DNA of 64,000 nt from Streptomyces sp. B3I8 (GTDB lineage Bacteria; Actinomycetota; Actinomycetes; Streptomycetales; Streptomycetaceae), in assembly GCF_030816915.1 (NCBI RefSeq), contig NZ_JAUSYN010000002.1:4911501-4975500 (forward strand), given 5' to 3'. Position 1 is the stretch's first letter. Each line of letters opens with the position of its first letter. The notes under the pieces are model-generated. The model did no database searches, was not told the origin of the DNA, and saw nothing but the letters and a program-made list of their open reading frames with translations. This document shows positions 46,431 to 57,604 of the stretch, one piece after another. Both the position numbers and the translations under genes were made by a program.

Positions 46431-47798
46431 TCAGCACTCGATGATGTTCACCGCGAGCCCGCCCCGGGCCGTCTCCTTGTACTTGACGGACATGTCCGCG
46501 CCCGTCTCCTTCATCGTCTTGATGACCTTGTCCAGGGACACCTTGTGCGAGCCGTCGCCGCGCATCGCCATCCGCGCGGCGGTGACCGCCTTCACCGCGG
46601 CCATGCCGTTGCGCTCGATGCACGGGATCTGGACCAGGCCGCCCACCGGGTCGCAGGTCAGGCCCAGGTTGTGTTCCATGCCGATCTCGGCCGCGTTCTC
46701 CACCTGTTCCGGGGAGCCGCCCAGCACCTCGGCCAGCGCGCCCGCCGCCATCGAGCAGGCCGAGCCGACCTCGCCCTGGCAGCCGACCTCGGCGCCGGAG
46801 ATCGAGGCGTTCTCCTTGAAGAGCATGCCGATCGCGCCGGCCGCGAGCAGGAAGCGGACGACGCCCTCCTCGTCGGCGCCGGGCACGAAGTCCATGTAGT
46901 AGTGGAGCACTGCCGGGATGATGCCGGCCGCGCCGTTGGTCGGGGCGGTCACCACCCGGCCCCCGGCCGCGTTCTCCTCGTTGACGGCCATCGCGTAGAG
47001 GGTGATCCACTCCATGGCCAGGGTCGCCGGGGCGCCCTCCGAGCGCAGCTTGCGCGCGGTGGTCGCGGCGCGGCGGCGCACCTTCAGGCCGCCGGGCAGG
47101 ATGCCCTCGCGGGACATGCCGCGCGCCACGCAATGCTTCATCACCCGCCAGATCTCCAGGAGTCCGGCGCGGATCTCCTCCTCCGTGCGCCAGGACAGCT
47201 CGTTCTCCAGCATCAGCGCGGAGATGGACAGCCCCGTCTCGCGCGTCAGGCGCAGCAGTTCGTCGCCGGTGCGGAAGGGGTACTTCAGGACGGTGTCGTC
47301 CAGCTTGATGCGGTCGGCGCCGACCGCCTCCTCGTCGACGACGAAACCGCCGCCCACCGAGTAGTACGTCCTGGTCAGCAGCTCAGTGCCGGAGGCGTCG
47401 TACGCCCACAGGGTCATGCCGTTGGCGTGGTAGGGGAGGGCCTTGCGGCGGTGCAGGACGAGGTCGTCGTCGAAGGAGAAGCCGATCTCGTGCTCGTCCA
47501 GGAGGTTCAGCCGCCCGCTTTCCCTGATCGCGGCGACGCGGTCGTCGGCGCGCTCCACGTCCACCGTGCGCGGGGAGGCGCCTTCCAGGCCGAGCAGCAC
47601 CGCCTTGGGGGTGCCGTGGCCGTGGCCGGTGGCGCCCAGCGAGCCGTACAGCTCGACGCGGACCGAGGCGACGGAGTCCAGCAGTTCCTCGTTGTGCAGC
47701 CGGCGCGCGAACATGCGGGCCGCGCGCATCGGGCCGACGGTGTGGGAGCTGGACGGGCCGATGCCGATCGAGAACAGGTCGAAGACCGAGATGGCCAC
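46431..47798 (-). CDS. sdaA: L-serine ammonia-lyase (L-serine dehydratase), iron-sulfur type
   Basis: Converts L-serine to pyruvate and ammonia using a [4Fe-4S] cluster. The 455-aa single-chain type II enzyme begins [20 protein letters not shown] and has cluster-ligand cysteines in [14 protein letters not shown] and GLTCDPVGG, with the C-terminal cysteine of VNIIEC probably acting as a cluster ligand in the resting form. The GTG at 47798 has GAGGAG seven bases upstream. It is last in the gcvT-gcvH-glyA-sdaA order, 190 bp after glyA, disposing of serine made from glycine. Confidence 0.95.
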   Translation of the reverse strand: MAISVFDLFSIGIGPSSSHTVGPMRAARMFARRLHNEELLDSVASVRVELYGSLGATGHGHGTPKAVLLGLEGASPRTVDVERADDRVAAIRESGRLNLLDEHEIGFSFDDDLVLHRRKALPYHANGMTLWAYDASGTELLTRTYYSVGGGFVVDEEAVGADRIKLDDTVLKYPFRTGDELLRLTRETGLSISALMLENELSWRTEEEIRAGLLEIWRVMKHCVARGMSREGILPGGLKVRRRAATTARKLRSEGAPATLAMEWITLYAMAVNEENAAGGRVVTAPTNGAAGIIPAVLHYYMDFVPGADEEGVVRFLLAAGAIGMLFKENASISGAEVGCQGEVGSACSMAAGALAEVLGGSPEQVENAAEIGMEHNLGLTCDPVGGLVQIPCIERNGMAAVKAVTAARMAMRGDGSHKVSLDKVIKTMKETGADMSVKYKETARGGLAVNIIEC

Positions 47799-47988
47799 GG
47801 GCGGACTCCTCTGGGCGGGGTGGTGCGAGGCCGGGCGTGGCCGCCGCTCCCGCGCGGTGTGGGCGCGGGCACGGCGGCCGGGGTCCCGGGGGCGCACGCG
47901 GGTGCGGCGCGCCCCCGGACGGGGCGGGTGGACGAGCGGGCACGTGCGCCCGCTCGGGACGTACGAGCCGCGCACGCCCGGTGACGTG

Positions 47989-49272
<1,284 letters not shown>

Positions 49273-49283
49273 GGGGTGCGTCC

Positions 49284-49664
49284 TCAGCCGGTGATGAAGG
49301 CGGTGTACTCGTCCGCGGAGAGCAGGTCGTCCGGGGTGCCGGTGATCCGCACCTTGAACAGCCAGCCGCCCTCGAAGGGCGCGGAGTTGACCAGCGACGG
49401 GTCGGCGACCACGTCGTCGTTGATCTCGGTGACCTCACCCGTGACCGGGGCGTACAGGTCGCTGACCGACTTGGTGGACTCCAGCTCGCCGCAGGTCTCG
49501 CCCGCGGTGACCGTGGAGCCGACGTCGGGGAGCTGGACGTAGACCACGTCGCCGAGCGCGTTGGCCGCGTGCTCGGTGATGCCGACCGTCGAGACGCCGT
49601 CCGCGGCGTCCGACAGCCACTCGTGCTCCTTGCTGTAGCGCAGCTGCTGGGGGTTGTCGCTCAT
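49284..49664 (-). CDS. gcvH: Glycine cleavage system H protein
   Basis: Lipoylated shuttle protein of 126 aa carrying the aminomethyl group between P and T proteins. The lipoyl-lysine motif is [20 protein letters not shown], with [12 protein letters not shown] before it. AGGAG lies about 10 bases before the ATG. The P protein and L protein are not in this window. Confidence 0.96.
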   Translation of the reverse strand: MSDNPQQLRYSKEHEWLSDAADGVSTVGITEHAANALGDVVYVQLPDVGSTVTAGETCGELESTKSVSDLYAPVTGEVTEINDDVVADPSLVNSAPFEGGWLFKVRITGTPDDLLSADEYTAFITG

Positions 49665-49929
49665 GGCTGGATTCTCCTGTACGCGGGGAAAGGGCCCGGA
49701 AAGGGATCGGAAACGTGTGGGGGAGGGATGTGACCTGTGGGGGAGGGGAGGGACGCAGTGAGGTGGCCGGAAGGGGCGGGTGGTGGTGAGGTGGCCGACG
49801 GGGAGACCCGGTCGGCGCGCTGCGCCCAGTCTCCCCTCCCGCCCCACGCGCCGCTCGTGAAGCGGCGAGCGCATGCGCCGCTCACGGAGTCGGCGGGCTC
49901 TCCGCGGCGCGGGCGGAACCGCGCGGCGG

Positions 49930-51069
49930 CTACTTGCGGCGCTTGTAGAACGGCAGCGCCACGACCTCGAACGGCTCGTGGCTGCCGCGGATGTCCACCC
50001 CGACGCCGGGGGTGCCCGGCGCGGCGTGCGCGGCGTCGACGTAGGCCATGGCGATCGGCCTGCCCAGCGTGGGGGAGGGGGCGCCGGAGGTGACCTCGCC
50101 GACCACCGCACCGCCCGCGACGACGGGGTAACCGGCGCGCGGCACCCGGCGGCCCTCGGCGACCAGCCCGACGAGCACCCGGGGCGGGTTCTGCTCCGCC
50201 CGCCCGGCGGCCTCGGCCAGCGCCTCGCGGCCCACGAAGTCGCCCTCCTTGCCGAACTTGACCACCCGGCCGAGCCCGGCGTCGAACGGGGTGAGGGCGG
50301 TGGTCAGCTCGTTGCCGTACAGCGGCATGCCGGCCTCCAGGCGCAGGGTGTCCCGGCAGGACAGCCCGCACGGGACGAGCCCGGCGGACGCCCCGGCCTC
50401 GGTGAGCGCCTGCCACAGCTTCTCCGCGTCGGCGGGGTCGACGAACAGTTCGAAGCCGTCCTCCCCGGTGTAGCCGGTACGGGCGATCAGCGCGGGGACA
50501 CCGGCGACGGTGCCGGGCAGGCCGGCGTAGTACTTCAGGCCGTCCAGGTCGGCGTCCGTGACGGAGGCGAGGATGCCGGGGGAGGCGGGGCCCTGGACGG
50601 CGAGGAGCGCGTAGGCGTCCCGGTCGTCGCGCACCTCGGCGTCGAAGCCCGCCGCCCGCTCGGTGAGCGCGTCGAGGACCGTCTGCGCGTTGGAGGCGTT
50701 GGCGACGACCATGTACACCGGGTGCTCCGCGTCGGCGAGCCGGTAGACGATCAGGTCGTCGAGGATGCCGCCGTCCGCCCGGCAGATCATGGTGTAGCGG
50801 GCCCGGCCGGCGGCGAGCGTGGCGAGGTCGCCGACGAGCGAGTGGCCCAGCAGGGCCGGGGCGTCCGGGCCGGTGACGGTGATCTCGCCCATGTGGGAGA
50901 GGTCGAACAGCCCGGCGCGGGTCCGGACGGCGAGGTGTTCCTCGCGCTCCGAGCCGTAGCGCAGGGGCATGTCCCAGCCGGCGAAGTCGGTCATGGTGGC
51001 GCCGAGCGAGCGGTGCAGGGCGTCGAGGGCGGTACGGCGCGGGGCGCCGGAGGTGGTGGTGCTGCTCAT
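49930..51069 (-). CDS. gcvT: Glycine cleavage system T protein (aminomethyltransferase)
   Basis: Transfers the one-carbon unit from the lipoyl-bound aminomethyl group to tetrahydrofolate, releasing ammonia. The 379-aa protein has [15 protein letters not shown], the aspartate motif [12 protein letters not shown] and [20 protein letters not shown]. It is the first gene after the tandem glycine riboswitch. A 265-bp gap with G-rich direct repeats (GTGGGGGAGGG) and small hairpins separates it from gcvH, so partial termination between them is possible. Confidence 0.96.
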   Translation of the reverse strand: MSSTTTSGAPRRTALDALHRSLGATMTDFAGWDMPLRYGSEREEHLAVRTRAGLFDLSHMGEITVTGPDAPALLGHSLVGDLATLAAGRARYTMICRADGGILDDLIVYRLADAEHPVYMVVANASNAQTVLDALTERAAGFDAEVRDDRDAYALLAVQGPASPGILASVTDADLDGLKYYAGLPGTVAGVPALIARTGYTGEDGFELFVDPADAEKLWQALTEAGASAGLVPCGLSCRDTLRLEAGMPLYGNELTTALTPFDAGLGRVVKFGKEGDFVGREALAEAAGRAEQNPPRVLVGLVAEGRRVPRAGYPVVAGGAVVGEVTSGAPSPTLGRPIAMAYVDAAHAAPGTPGVGVDIRGSHEPFEVVALPFYKRRK

Positions 51070-51137
51070 CGGTCGTTCTCCCGGACGAGAAGGCGTGGCG
51101 AGGCGGGCGGGGGAACGCGGACGGCGATCCCCTTGTC

Positions 51138-51350
51138 CTCCCCATCTGTCATCGGAACCTGAGAGCTTCGCCGTGACCCGGCGACGGGGTCATGGCTTGC
51201 ACCTTGGGTGGGACCGCCGTGTTCAGGGACGGTCCGCTTTCCAGATGTGCCTCGCCCGCGCGGTAACTGGGCCTGAGAGATTCAAGGGAGGTGCTTGCTC
51301 CTTCGGCGCCCCGGTCACAGCCCTCGGGCCGGGGACTCTCCCGCGCGGAT
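51138..51350 (-). promoter_or_regulatory. Tandem glycine riboswitch upstream of gcvT
   Basis: Two gcvT-type aptamers in series on the minus strand. Aptamer 1 (about 51347-51250) begins GCGGGAGAGTCCCCGG and contains GCGCCGAAGGAGCAAGC and GAATCTCTCAGGC. Aptamer 2 (about 51245-51140) contains GGACCGTC, CACCCAAGGTGCAAGCC and GAAGCTCTCAGG, ending CAGATGGGG. These conserved strings define the cooperative glycine riboswitch, which turns on gcv genes when glycine is abundant. Confidence 0.93.
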
Positions 51351-51410
51351 TCGAACGGCCGGTATGCGGTTGAGGCCACATCATTGCACGCACCTCCGCC
51401 CCAGGTCCTT

Positions 51411-51515
51411 GAGGGGCGCCCCTGACAGGGGCGCGGGGAACTGCGCGATCTTCTCGGGGGTCCGGGGGGCGGAACCCCTCGGGGACGGGAAGGGAAGGAG
51501 CGGCGGGGGCGAGAA
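51411..51515 (+). repeat. Composite intergenic repeat, copy C
   Basis: Hairpin-like GGGGCGCCCCTGACAGGGGC, then CTCGGGGGTCCGG, GGCGGAACCCC and CGGGGACGGGAAGGG. Nearly identical in layout to the reverse complement of copy A. It lies between the riboswitch promoter region and the P-loop gene, i.e. between divergent transcription units. Confidence 0.7.
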
Positions 51516-51651
51516 AAGGCCGCCCCGCCTCCCCCACCGCGCACCCGCCCCGCCCACCCCGGCTCTGTAGCACGCCTGTTGCAGGAGACGGACGTGATGG
51601 CGAGACACCGTGCATTACCTTCTCTTTACGCTCGGCGGGGAAGGGGCATAC

Positions 51652-52386
51652 ATGTCCCGGAGGAGGACGATCAGGGTGGACAGGACCACGGCGTACGGCA
51701 CCACACCGGCCCTCGCGCTGCCCGAAGGACCCGTCGCACTGCCCCCGCAACCCGTCGGCCCCGCATACGGCCCGCACCTCGCGCCCGCCACCCCCGTCGT
51801 CCGCGACCTCCGTTCCCGCCGCGGCCGCAGCCCGCACGGCCTGACCTTCGGCCCCGACGACGTCGTCGTGGTCACCGGCCTCCCCGGCAGCGGCAAGTCG
51901 ACGCTGATGCACCGCGCCGTGCGCGGCCCCCGCGTCGACTCCCAGGACACCCGCGACCGCTGGGAGGCCCGTACCCCCCGCTTCCTCCCGTACGCCGTCT
52001 ACCGACCCCTCGTCCGGCTCGCCCACTACGCGGGACTGCGGCGCGCGGTCCGCGCCGGCGGGGGCGTGGTCGTACACGACTGCGGCACCCAGGCCTGGGT
52101 CCGCGGCTGGCTCGCCCGCGAGGCCCGGAGGCGCGGCGGCGCCCTGCACCTGCTGGTCCTCGACGTCGGCGTCGACCGGGCCCGCGAGGGTCAGCGCGCG
52201 CGGGGCCGGGGTGTCTCGGCGTACGCCTTCCTTCGGCACCGCAGGGCGTCGCGGCGCCTGCTGCGCGCGGTCGAACGCGGCACCCTCCCCGAGGGCTGCG
52301 CCTCCGCCACGCTCCTGGACCGGCCCGCCGCCGACGCCCTGCGCAGGATCGAATTCGAGGACGCCCGCCCGCCCGCCGGGCGATAG
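51652..52386 (+). CDS. P-loop (AAA_33-like) ATP-binding protein of unknown role
   Basis: A 244-aa protein with a clear Walker A (VVVVTGLPGSGKSTLMHRA, about residues 79-97) and a kinase-like fold (VVHDCGTQAWVRGWL and LHLLVLDVGVDRAREGQRAR resemble the Walker B and lid of small nucleotide or zeta-toxin-like kinases). No antitoxin gene is adjacent. The ATG at 51652 has AAGGGG five bases upstream; GTG 51610 would add 14 residues. Substrate unknown. It precedes two SseB-like genes. Confidence 0.72.
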   Translation: MSRRRTIRVDRTTAYGTTPALALPEGPVALPPQPVGPAYGPHLAPATPVVRDLRSRRGRSPHGLTFGPDDVVVVTGLPGSGKSTLMHRAVRGPRVDSQDTRDRWEARTPRFLPYAVYRPLVRLAHYAGLRRAVRAGGGVVVHDCGTQAWVRGWLAREARRRGGALHLLVLDVGVDRAREGQRARGRGVSAYAFLRHRRASRRLLRAVERGTLPEGCASATLLDRPAADALRRIEFEDARPPAGR

Positions 52387-52424
52387 GGTTCCGTGCCGGA
52401 ACGGCACATACCGGCAGGGCGCAG

Positions 52425-52500
52425 CAGTGCACCGGCGCAGCAGTGCACAGCACAGCGCAGAGCACGACAGAGCACGGCACAGCACAGCACAGCAGGGCAG
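52425..52500 (+). repeat. Short imprecise CAGCA/GCACA repeats
   Basis: About 75 bp of shuffled pentamers (AGCAC, ACAGC, GCAGT) in the leader of the first SseB-like gene. Microsatellite-like and likely variable. Confidence 0.7.
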
Positions 52501-52518
52501 GAAGGGCAGGAGAGGCAC

Positions 52519-53280
52519 ATGGACGTCCCGGCACAGGCGCATCCGCACGGCGGCTGGCCCGGCAACGAGCTGGAGGAGGTGCTCTCCGCCTCGCTCGGCG
52601 TCCCCTCCGCCGGCGCCCGCATCGTCGAGGTGCTCGCCCGCAGCTTCCTCTGGGTCCCGCTGCCCAATGGCCGCGGCGCCCACGGCGGTCCCCTCGACCT
52701 GCCCACCCTGGAACTCGACGGCCAGGTCTACGTCCCCGTCTTCAGCTCCGAGGAACAGTTCCGTCAAGTGGCCGGCACGCACATGGGGTTCACCATCGCC
52801 CCCGCCGTGGAGTTCGCGCGGGGACTTCCCCCGCAGGTCGGCCTCGTCGTCAACCCCGACGGTCTGCTCGGCATACCGCTGCCGCCCGACGCGGTGGCCG
52901 CGCTGTGCCGCGGCGGGATCGATCCGCTGGACGGCTCGGTGTCCGGCGGCCGGGTCCGGCTCTTCGAGCCCGACTGGCAGGACGACCCGGTGGACCTGCT
53001 CGCCGCCGCCTCCGCCGAGTTCGCCGCGACCGGTGCCGTGCTCTCGGCCCGCCGCTGCCTCGCCGTGATCGAGACCGCCGACCCGGTCATGTTCGTCGGC
53101 GTCGAACTCGCCTCCCTCGACCCCGAGGCGCACACGGTCCCGCTGGAGGCCCTCGGCCGCGCGCTGGCCAAGGCGCCCTTCGCCACCCCCGTCAACATGG
53201 TCTTCCTGGACGCCGCTCAGGACCCCGTCTGCGACTGGCTCCGCGAGAACGTGCGGCCCTTCTACCAACTGGGCTACTGA
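52519..53280 (+). CDS. SseB-family protein, first copy
   Basis: A 253-aa protein similar in design to enhanced-serine-sensitivity SseB proteins: an N-terminal domain with a conserved WVPLPNGRG/ELDGQVYVPVFSSEEQF pattern and an SseB C-terminal domain that starts SARRCLAVIETADPVMFVGVEL and ends WLRENVRPFY. Exact function is not known. GGAGAGG lies before the ATG at 52519; a longer frame includes only repeat DNA. Proximity to the serine/glycine operon is noted but may be chance. Confidence 0.78.
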   Translation: MDVPAQAHPHGGWPGNELEEVLSASLGVPSAGARIVEVLARSFLWVPLPNGRGAHGGPLDLPTLELDGQVYVPVFSSEEQFRQVAGTHMGFTIAPAVEFARGLPPQVGLVVNPDGLLGIPLPPDAVAALCRGGIDPLDGSVSGGRVRLFEPDWQDDPVDLLAAASAEFAATGAVLSARRCLAVIETADPVMFVGVELASLDPEAHTVPLEALGRALAKAPFATPVNMVFLDAAQDPVCDWLRENVRPFYQLGY

Positions 53281-53284
53281 CGAG

Positions 53285-53322
53285 CAGGGCCTGTCCCGCG
53301 AAGAACCGCCGGACAGGCCCTG
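53285..53322 (+). terminator. Hairpin after the first SseB-like gene
   Basis: CAGGGCCTGTCC (53285-53296) pairs perfectly with GGACAGGCCCTG (53311-53322). Confidence 0.8.
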
Positions 53323-53330
53323 GCCCCCGC

Positions 53331-53447
53331 GCCGCGCCGTCACCCCGTGCCGCGCCGTCACCCCGTGCCGCGCCGTCACCCCGTGCCGCCCCGGCCCCTC
53401 CCCGTGCCGCCCCGGCCCCTCCCCGCGCCGCCCCGGCCCCTCCCCGC
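53331..53447. repeat. Compound tandem repeat: three 18-bp then three 21-bp units
   Basis: GCCGCGCCGTCACCCCGT at 53331, 53349 and 53367 is followed by a 21-bp unit at 53385, 53406 and 53427 beginning GCCGCCCCGG. All units share the GCCGC start, so one array probably evolved from the other. Confidence 0.85.
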
Positions 53448-53504
53448 GCCGCCGGCAGACCTTAAGCTGTCCTCAGCCAATGTCTCGCGAAGGGGCGGTA
53501 GAAG

Positions 53505-54296
53505 GTGAGCGCGTCGGGCACGGCCGCGGCCGGGCAGGTCGAGCACATGCTGCGCCAAGTCACGCCCGGGCGTTACGACGCCTACGAGGCGCTGCTCCGC
53601 GCGCTCGCGGCGCCGTCCTCCGGCCATCTGTGGATGCTGCTCTGGCAGGGGCGGACCGGTTCGTCCGACGCGCAGTACGGAACCATGGAGGTCGGCGGTT
53701 TCCCTTACGCCCCCTGTGTGACCTCCGCGCAGGAGCTGTCGGCCAGCGGCTGGAACCGTTCCTACGAGGTGGTCGACGGGCTGGAGGCGGCCCGCGCCCT
53801 CTACCCCGACCACTACGGCCTGTGGCTGAATCCGCACGCCCCCGGCGGTGGTGTCGGCGTCCCCTGGCTGGATCTGCGCCGGATCGCCACGGGTCTGGAC
53901 AGACAGCCCGCGGGACCGCTCCGGCTGAGTGAACCGGCCATCGAGATCCCGCAGTTCTACGCCCTGCTCACACAGAACGCGCACCGCACTCCCGCGGTGC
54001 GCGCGCTGCGCCGCGCCTGGGTGCAGCCCGCCCTCGGCGCGCCGTATCTCGCCATCGGGCTCGACGTGTACGAGGCGTCGCCGCCGGCCGTGGACGCGGT
54101 GCGCACGATGATGCGGCAGTCGGTCGTCGCCGTGCCGGACGGGCTGCCGGTCTCCACCGTCGCGCTGTCCGACCCGCACGACCCGGTCGCGATGTGGCTG
54201 CGGGCCAGGGCCCGGCCGTTCTACGACCGCGAAGCCCACGCCACCGCCGCGGTGCCCGGTGCGGGCTACGGTTACCCGCATACGCCCGGATACTGA
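53505..54296 (+). CDS. SseB-family protein, second copy
   Basis: A 263-aa protein with the same two-part plan as the gene before: MLRQVTPGRYDAYEALLRAL, a central GFPYAPCVTSAQELSASGW region, and a C-terminal SseB-like domain (ALGAPYLAIGLDVYE ... WLRARARPFY). Sequence identity to the first copy appears low, so the duplication is old. The GTG at 53505 has AAGGGG about 10 bases upstream. The C-terminus is Tyr/Gly/Pro-rich. Function unknown. Confidence 0.75.
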   Translation: MSASGTAAAGQVEHMLRQVTPGRYDAYEALLRALAAPSSGHLWMLLWQGRTGSSDAQYGTMEVGGFPYAPCVTSAQELSASGWNRSYEVVDGLEAARALYPDHYGLWLNPHAPGGGVGVPWLDLRRIATGLDRQPAGPLRLSEPAIEIPQFYALLTQNAHRTPAVRALRRAWVQPALGAPYLAIGLDVYEASPPAVDAVRTMMRQSVVAVPDGLPVSTVALSDPHDPVAMWLRARARPFYDREAHATAAVPGAGYGYPHTPGY

Positions 54297-54642
54297 GACA
54301 CGCGTACGCTGTCGAGTGAAGGCTGCTCATCGTACCTTCACGTTTACTCCGTGTTTCTGCGCGCGTAGAGGGCAACGGAACGAGTGGTTCCGGTGGGTTT
54401 TCGGGTCTGGTGCCCCAATTGCCCCCCGTCCGACTCCTGTTACCCGCTGTCCGCATAACGGAACACCTCAAAGAGCATCACGGTTACGCATCCATTCACC
54501 GTCAACCCTGGCAACAGATCGCCGGAGCGTTGAAGACTCCCGCACCAGGGGAGCGTTCGCTCCCGTGTACGACGGACTGATCACGCCGCTACGAGCGGCA
54601 AGTGCGGGCCGGCTACCGCCGGTTGAGAGGGGTCCCTGCCAG
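54297..54642 (+). promoter_or_regulatory. Intergenic region upstream of the oligopeptide ABC operon
   Basis: About 345 bp, less G/C-rich than its surroundings. GTGAAGG (54316-54322) pairs with CCTTCAC (54335-54341) and is followed by GTTTACT, a possible terminator for the preceding gene. The remainder should carry the operon promoter and leader; GGGGAGCGTTCGCTCCC (54548-54564) forms a small tetraloop hairpin in the leader. No promoter assigned. Confidence 0.4.
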
Positions 54643-55650
54643 ATGACGGCACCATTGCACGAGCCGACCGCGGAAGCGGCTCCGAGTGCGGCCGAAGAAG
54701 CGGCGGTTCAAGGCGCCGGGACGAAGGCCGTGCAGGGGCGCTCCCTGGGCCGGATCGCCTGGGAGCGCCTGAAGCGGGACAAGCTCGCCCTGACGGGCGG
54801 TGTTGTCGTGGTCGTGCTCATCCTGGTCGCGATCTTCGCCCCGCTCATCGCGGACCTGGCCGGACAGGACCCCGACGCGTACCACGAGAACCTGATCGAC
54901 CCGCTGTTCGGCACGCCCACCGGGTCCATGGGCGGCATCAGCGGCGACCACCTGCTGGGCGTCGAGCCCGTCAACGGCCGCGACATCTTCGCCCGCGTCG
55001 TCTACGGCGCCCGGATCTCGCTGCTCGTCGGCTTCCTGTCGGCCATGGTGGCCGTGATCCTGGGCACCGTGCTCGGCATCCTCGCCGGCTTCTTCGGCGG
55101 CTGGGTCGACGCCGTCGTCAGCCGCGTCATGGACGGTCTGCTCGCCTTCCCGCAGCTGCTGTTCATCATCGCCCTGGTCTCGGTCATGCCGAACCACATG
55201 CTGGGCCTGACCGGCACGGGCGTGCGCGTCTTCGTGATGATCCTGGTGATCGGCTTCTTCGGCTGGCCCTACATCGGCCGTGTGGTGCGCGGCCAGACGC
55301 TGTCCATGCGTGAACGCGAGTACGTCGAGGCGGCCCGTTCGCTGGGCGCCGGCCGGTTCTACATCCTGTTCAAGGAGCTGCTGCCCAACCTGGTCGCGCC
55401 CATCATCGTGTACACGACGATGATGATCCCGACCAACATCCTCACCGAGGCGGCGCTCAGCTTCCTCGGCGTGGGCGTCAAGCCGCCCACCTCCTCCTGG
55501 GGACAGATGCTGTCCACCGCGATCGACTATTACGAGTCGGATCCCATGTTCATGGTGGTCCCCGGTGTGGCGATCTTCATCACCGTCCTTGCCTTCAACC
55601 TCTTCGGCGACGGCGTGCGTGACGCGCTCGACCCGAAGGGTTCCCGCTGA
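54643..55650 (+). CDS. Oligopeptide/dipeptide ABC importer permease (OppC/DppC type)
   Basis: Membrane subunit of 335 aa with the OppC N-terminal segment (GRSLGRIAWERLKRDKLALTGG), six helices and the EAA-like loop EYVEAARSLGAGRFYILFKEL. GAGAGGGG lies about 10 bases before the ATG. Unusually for this family it precedes the binding-protein gene, giving the order permease, binding protein, permease, ATPase, ATPase. Confidence 0.92.
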   Translation: MTAPLHEPTAEAAPSAAEEAAVQGAGTKAVQGRSLGRIAWERLKRDKLALTGGVVVVVLILVAIFAPLIADLAGQDPDAYHENLIDPLFGTPTGSMGGISGDHLLGVEPVNGRDIFARVVYGARISLLVGFLSAMVAVILGTVLGILAGFFGGWVDAVVSRVMDGLLAFPQLLFIIALVSVMPNHMLGLTGTGVRVFVMILVIGFFGWPYIGRVVRGQTLSMREREYVEAARSLGAGRFYILFKELLPNLVAPIIVYTTMMIPTNILTEAALSFLGVGVKPPTSSWGQMLSTAIDYYESDPMFMVVPGVAIFITVLAFNLFGDGVRDALDPKGSR

Positions 55651-55719
55651 ACTGCCGTACCCCCTACTGAGGTTCGCGAATTATCCGCGGACCGATTGAC
55701 ATCCGGAGGATCCGAGATC

Positions 55720-57513
55720 GTGACTACCCAACGCACCACAGGGCGGCGCAAGCAGGCGGCGGCCGCCGCGATCGCGGTCGTCGCGCTGCTGAGCACGGCG
55801 GCGTGCGGCGGCAATGACGACGGCGACGGCGGTTCGAAGAGCGGCGCGGCCGGTTTCAACGCGGCCAACGACAAGGTCGCCCAGGCCTCGCTGGCCAAGA
55901 AGGGCGGCGAGCTGAAGTTCGCCAGCGCCCAGGACGCCGACTCGTGGGACACCACCCGCGGCTACTACGGTTTCATGTGGAACTTCTCCCGCTACTACAG
56001 CCGTCAGCTCCTGACCTACAAGACGGAGCCGGGCACCGCGGGCGCCGAGCTGACCCCGGACCTCGCCGCCGACATGGGCAAGGTCTCGGACGACGGCAAG
56101 ACCTACACCTTCACCCTTCGTGACGGCGTCACCTGGGAAGACGGCAAGGCCATCACCGCCCAGGACATCAAGTACGGCATCGAGCGCCAGTGGGCGCAGG
56201 ACGTGCTGTCCGGCGGCCCCGTCTACCTGCGTGACGTCCTCGACCCCAAGGGCGACTACAAGGGCCCCTTCAAGGACAAGGCCAAGGACCACCTCGGCCT
56301 GAAGGCGATCGACACCCCGGACGCGAAGACCATCGTCTTCCACCTGCCGAAGGCCAACTCGGACTTCATGCAGATGCTGGCGCTGACCTCGTCCTCGCCG
56401 GTCCGCCAGGACAAGGACACCAAGTCCAAGTACGGCCTGCACCCGTTCTCCTCGGGCCCGTACAAGTTCCAGGCCTACGCCCCCGGCAAGAACCTGATGC
56501 TGGTGCGCAACACCAACTGGAAGGCCGCCTCCGACCCGGTCCGCAAGGCCTACCCGGACAAGGTCAGCATCAAGTTCTTCACCAACGCCAACGACCTGGA
56601 CCAGCGTCTGATCAGCGGCGACTACGACATCGACCTGGCCCAGACCGGTCTGTCCCCGCAGGGCCGCACCACCGCCCTGAAGCAGCACAAGGCCAACGTG
56701 GACAACCCGGTCTCCGGTTACATCCGCTACGCGGTCTTCCCGCAGAGCGTGAAGCCGTTCGACAACGAGCACTGCCGCAAGGCCGTCATCTACGGGGCCG
56801 ACCACGTCTCCCTGCAGACCGCGCGCGGCGGCCCGATGGCCGGCGGTGACATCGGCACCAACATGCTCCCGCCGTCGGTGCCGGGCTCCGAGGGCCAGAA
56901 GTACGACCCGTACAAGCTGGCCACGGACAACAAGAACGGCAACGCCGCCAAGGCCAAGGAAGAGCTCAAGGCCTGCGGCAAGCCGAACGGCTTCAAGACC
57001 ACCATCGCGGTCCGCAACAACAAGCCGGTCGAGGTGGCCACCGCCACGTCGATGCAGGCGTCGCTGAAGAAGGTCGGCATCAACGTCGACATCGACCAGT
57101 TCGACGGCTCGCAGACCACCGGCATCATCGGCAGCCCCTCGAACGTGAAGAAGAAGGGCTACGGCATCATCATCATGGGCTGGGGCCCGGACTTCCCGTC
57201 CGTGCAGGGCTTCGGTCTGCCGCTGTGGGACAGCAAGTACATCCTGCAGAGCGGCAACAACAACTTCGGCCTGATCAACGACAAGTCGATCGACAAGCTG
57301 TTCGACGACTACAACAAGACCCTTGAGGACTCCAAGAAGGCGGAGATCGCCACGGAGATCAACCACAAGGTCATGGAGGGCGGCTACTACCTGCCCTTCA
57401 CCTTCGAGAAGTTCATCAACTGGCGCGGTTCGAACGTCGCCAACGTGTACACGACGGGCGCGTACAGCGGCATGTACGACTTCGTCAACATGGGTCTGAA
57501 GTCCGCGAAGTAA
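55720..57513 (+). CDS. Oligopeptide ABC importer substrate-binding lipoprotein
   Basis: Family-5 extracellular solute-binding protein of 597 aa. The lipoprotein signal ends with lipobox STAACGG (Cys37); DGVTWEDGKAITAQDIKYGI and the later WGPDFPSVQGFG fit peptide-binding proteins of the OppA/BldKB type. Lysine codons are frequent and the codon bias is extreme, as in highly expressed genes. The GTG has GGAGGA nine bases upstream. A strong hairpin follows at 57570-57604, likely keeping this gene's transcript in excess. Confidence 0.93.
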   Translation: MTTQRTTGRRKQAAAAAIAVVALLSTAACGGNDDGDGGSKSGAAGFNAANDKVAQASLAKKGGELKFASAQDADSWDTTRGYYGFMWNFSRYYSRQLLTYKTEPGTAGAELTPDLAADMGKVSDDGKTYTFTLRDGVTWEDGKAITAQDIKYGIERQWAQDVLSGGPVYLRDVLDPKGDYKGPFKDKAKDHLGLKAIDTPDAKTIVFHLPKANSDFMQMLALTSSSPVRQDKDTKSKYGLHPFSSGPYKFQAYAPGKNLMLVRNTNWKAASDPVRKAYPDKVSIKFFTNANDLDQRLISGDYDIDLAQTGLSPQGRTTALKQHKANVDNPVSGYIRYAVFPQSVKPFDNEHCRKAVIYGADHVSLQTARGGPMAGGDIGTNMLPPSVPGSEGQKYDPYKLATDNKNGNAAKAKEELKACGKPNGFKTTIAVRNNKPVEVATATSMQASLKKVGINVDIDQFDGSQTTGIIGSPSNVKKKGYGIIIMGWGPDFPSVQGFGLPLWDSKYILQSGNNNFGLINDKSIDKLFDDYNKTLEDSKKAEIATEINHKVMEGGYYLPFTFEKFINWRGSNVANVYTTGAYSGMYDFVNMGLKSAK

Positions 57514-57569
57514 TTACCGGCACACCCGCCGAACGGCACGAAAGGCAGGTGAAGGCCGGCGCGGCGTGA

Positions 57570-57604
57570 CCGCGGGCCGCCGGAAGACCTCCGGCGGCCC
57601 GCGG
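57570..57604 (+). terminator. Intra-operon hairpin after the binding-protein gene
   Basis: Perfect 15-bp G/C stem (57570-57584 with 57590-57604), loop AGACC, 21 bp before the next start. Such hairpins usually cause partial termination or protect the 3' end of binding-protein mRNA. Confidence 0.75.

Noticed and set aside
51346..51362. GTTCGAATCC on the minus strand resembling a tRNA T-loop
   Set aside because: No acceptor or anticodon stem can be built; the bases sit at the 5' edge of the glycine riboswitch.
51652..52386. P-loop gene considered as a zeta-type toxin
   Set aside because: No antitoxin gene adjacent and the key zeta substrate-binding motifs cannot be recognised.
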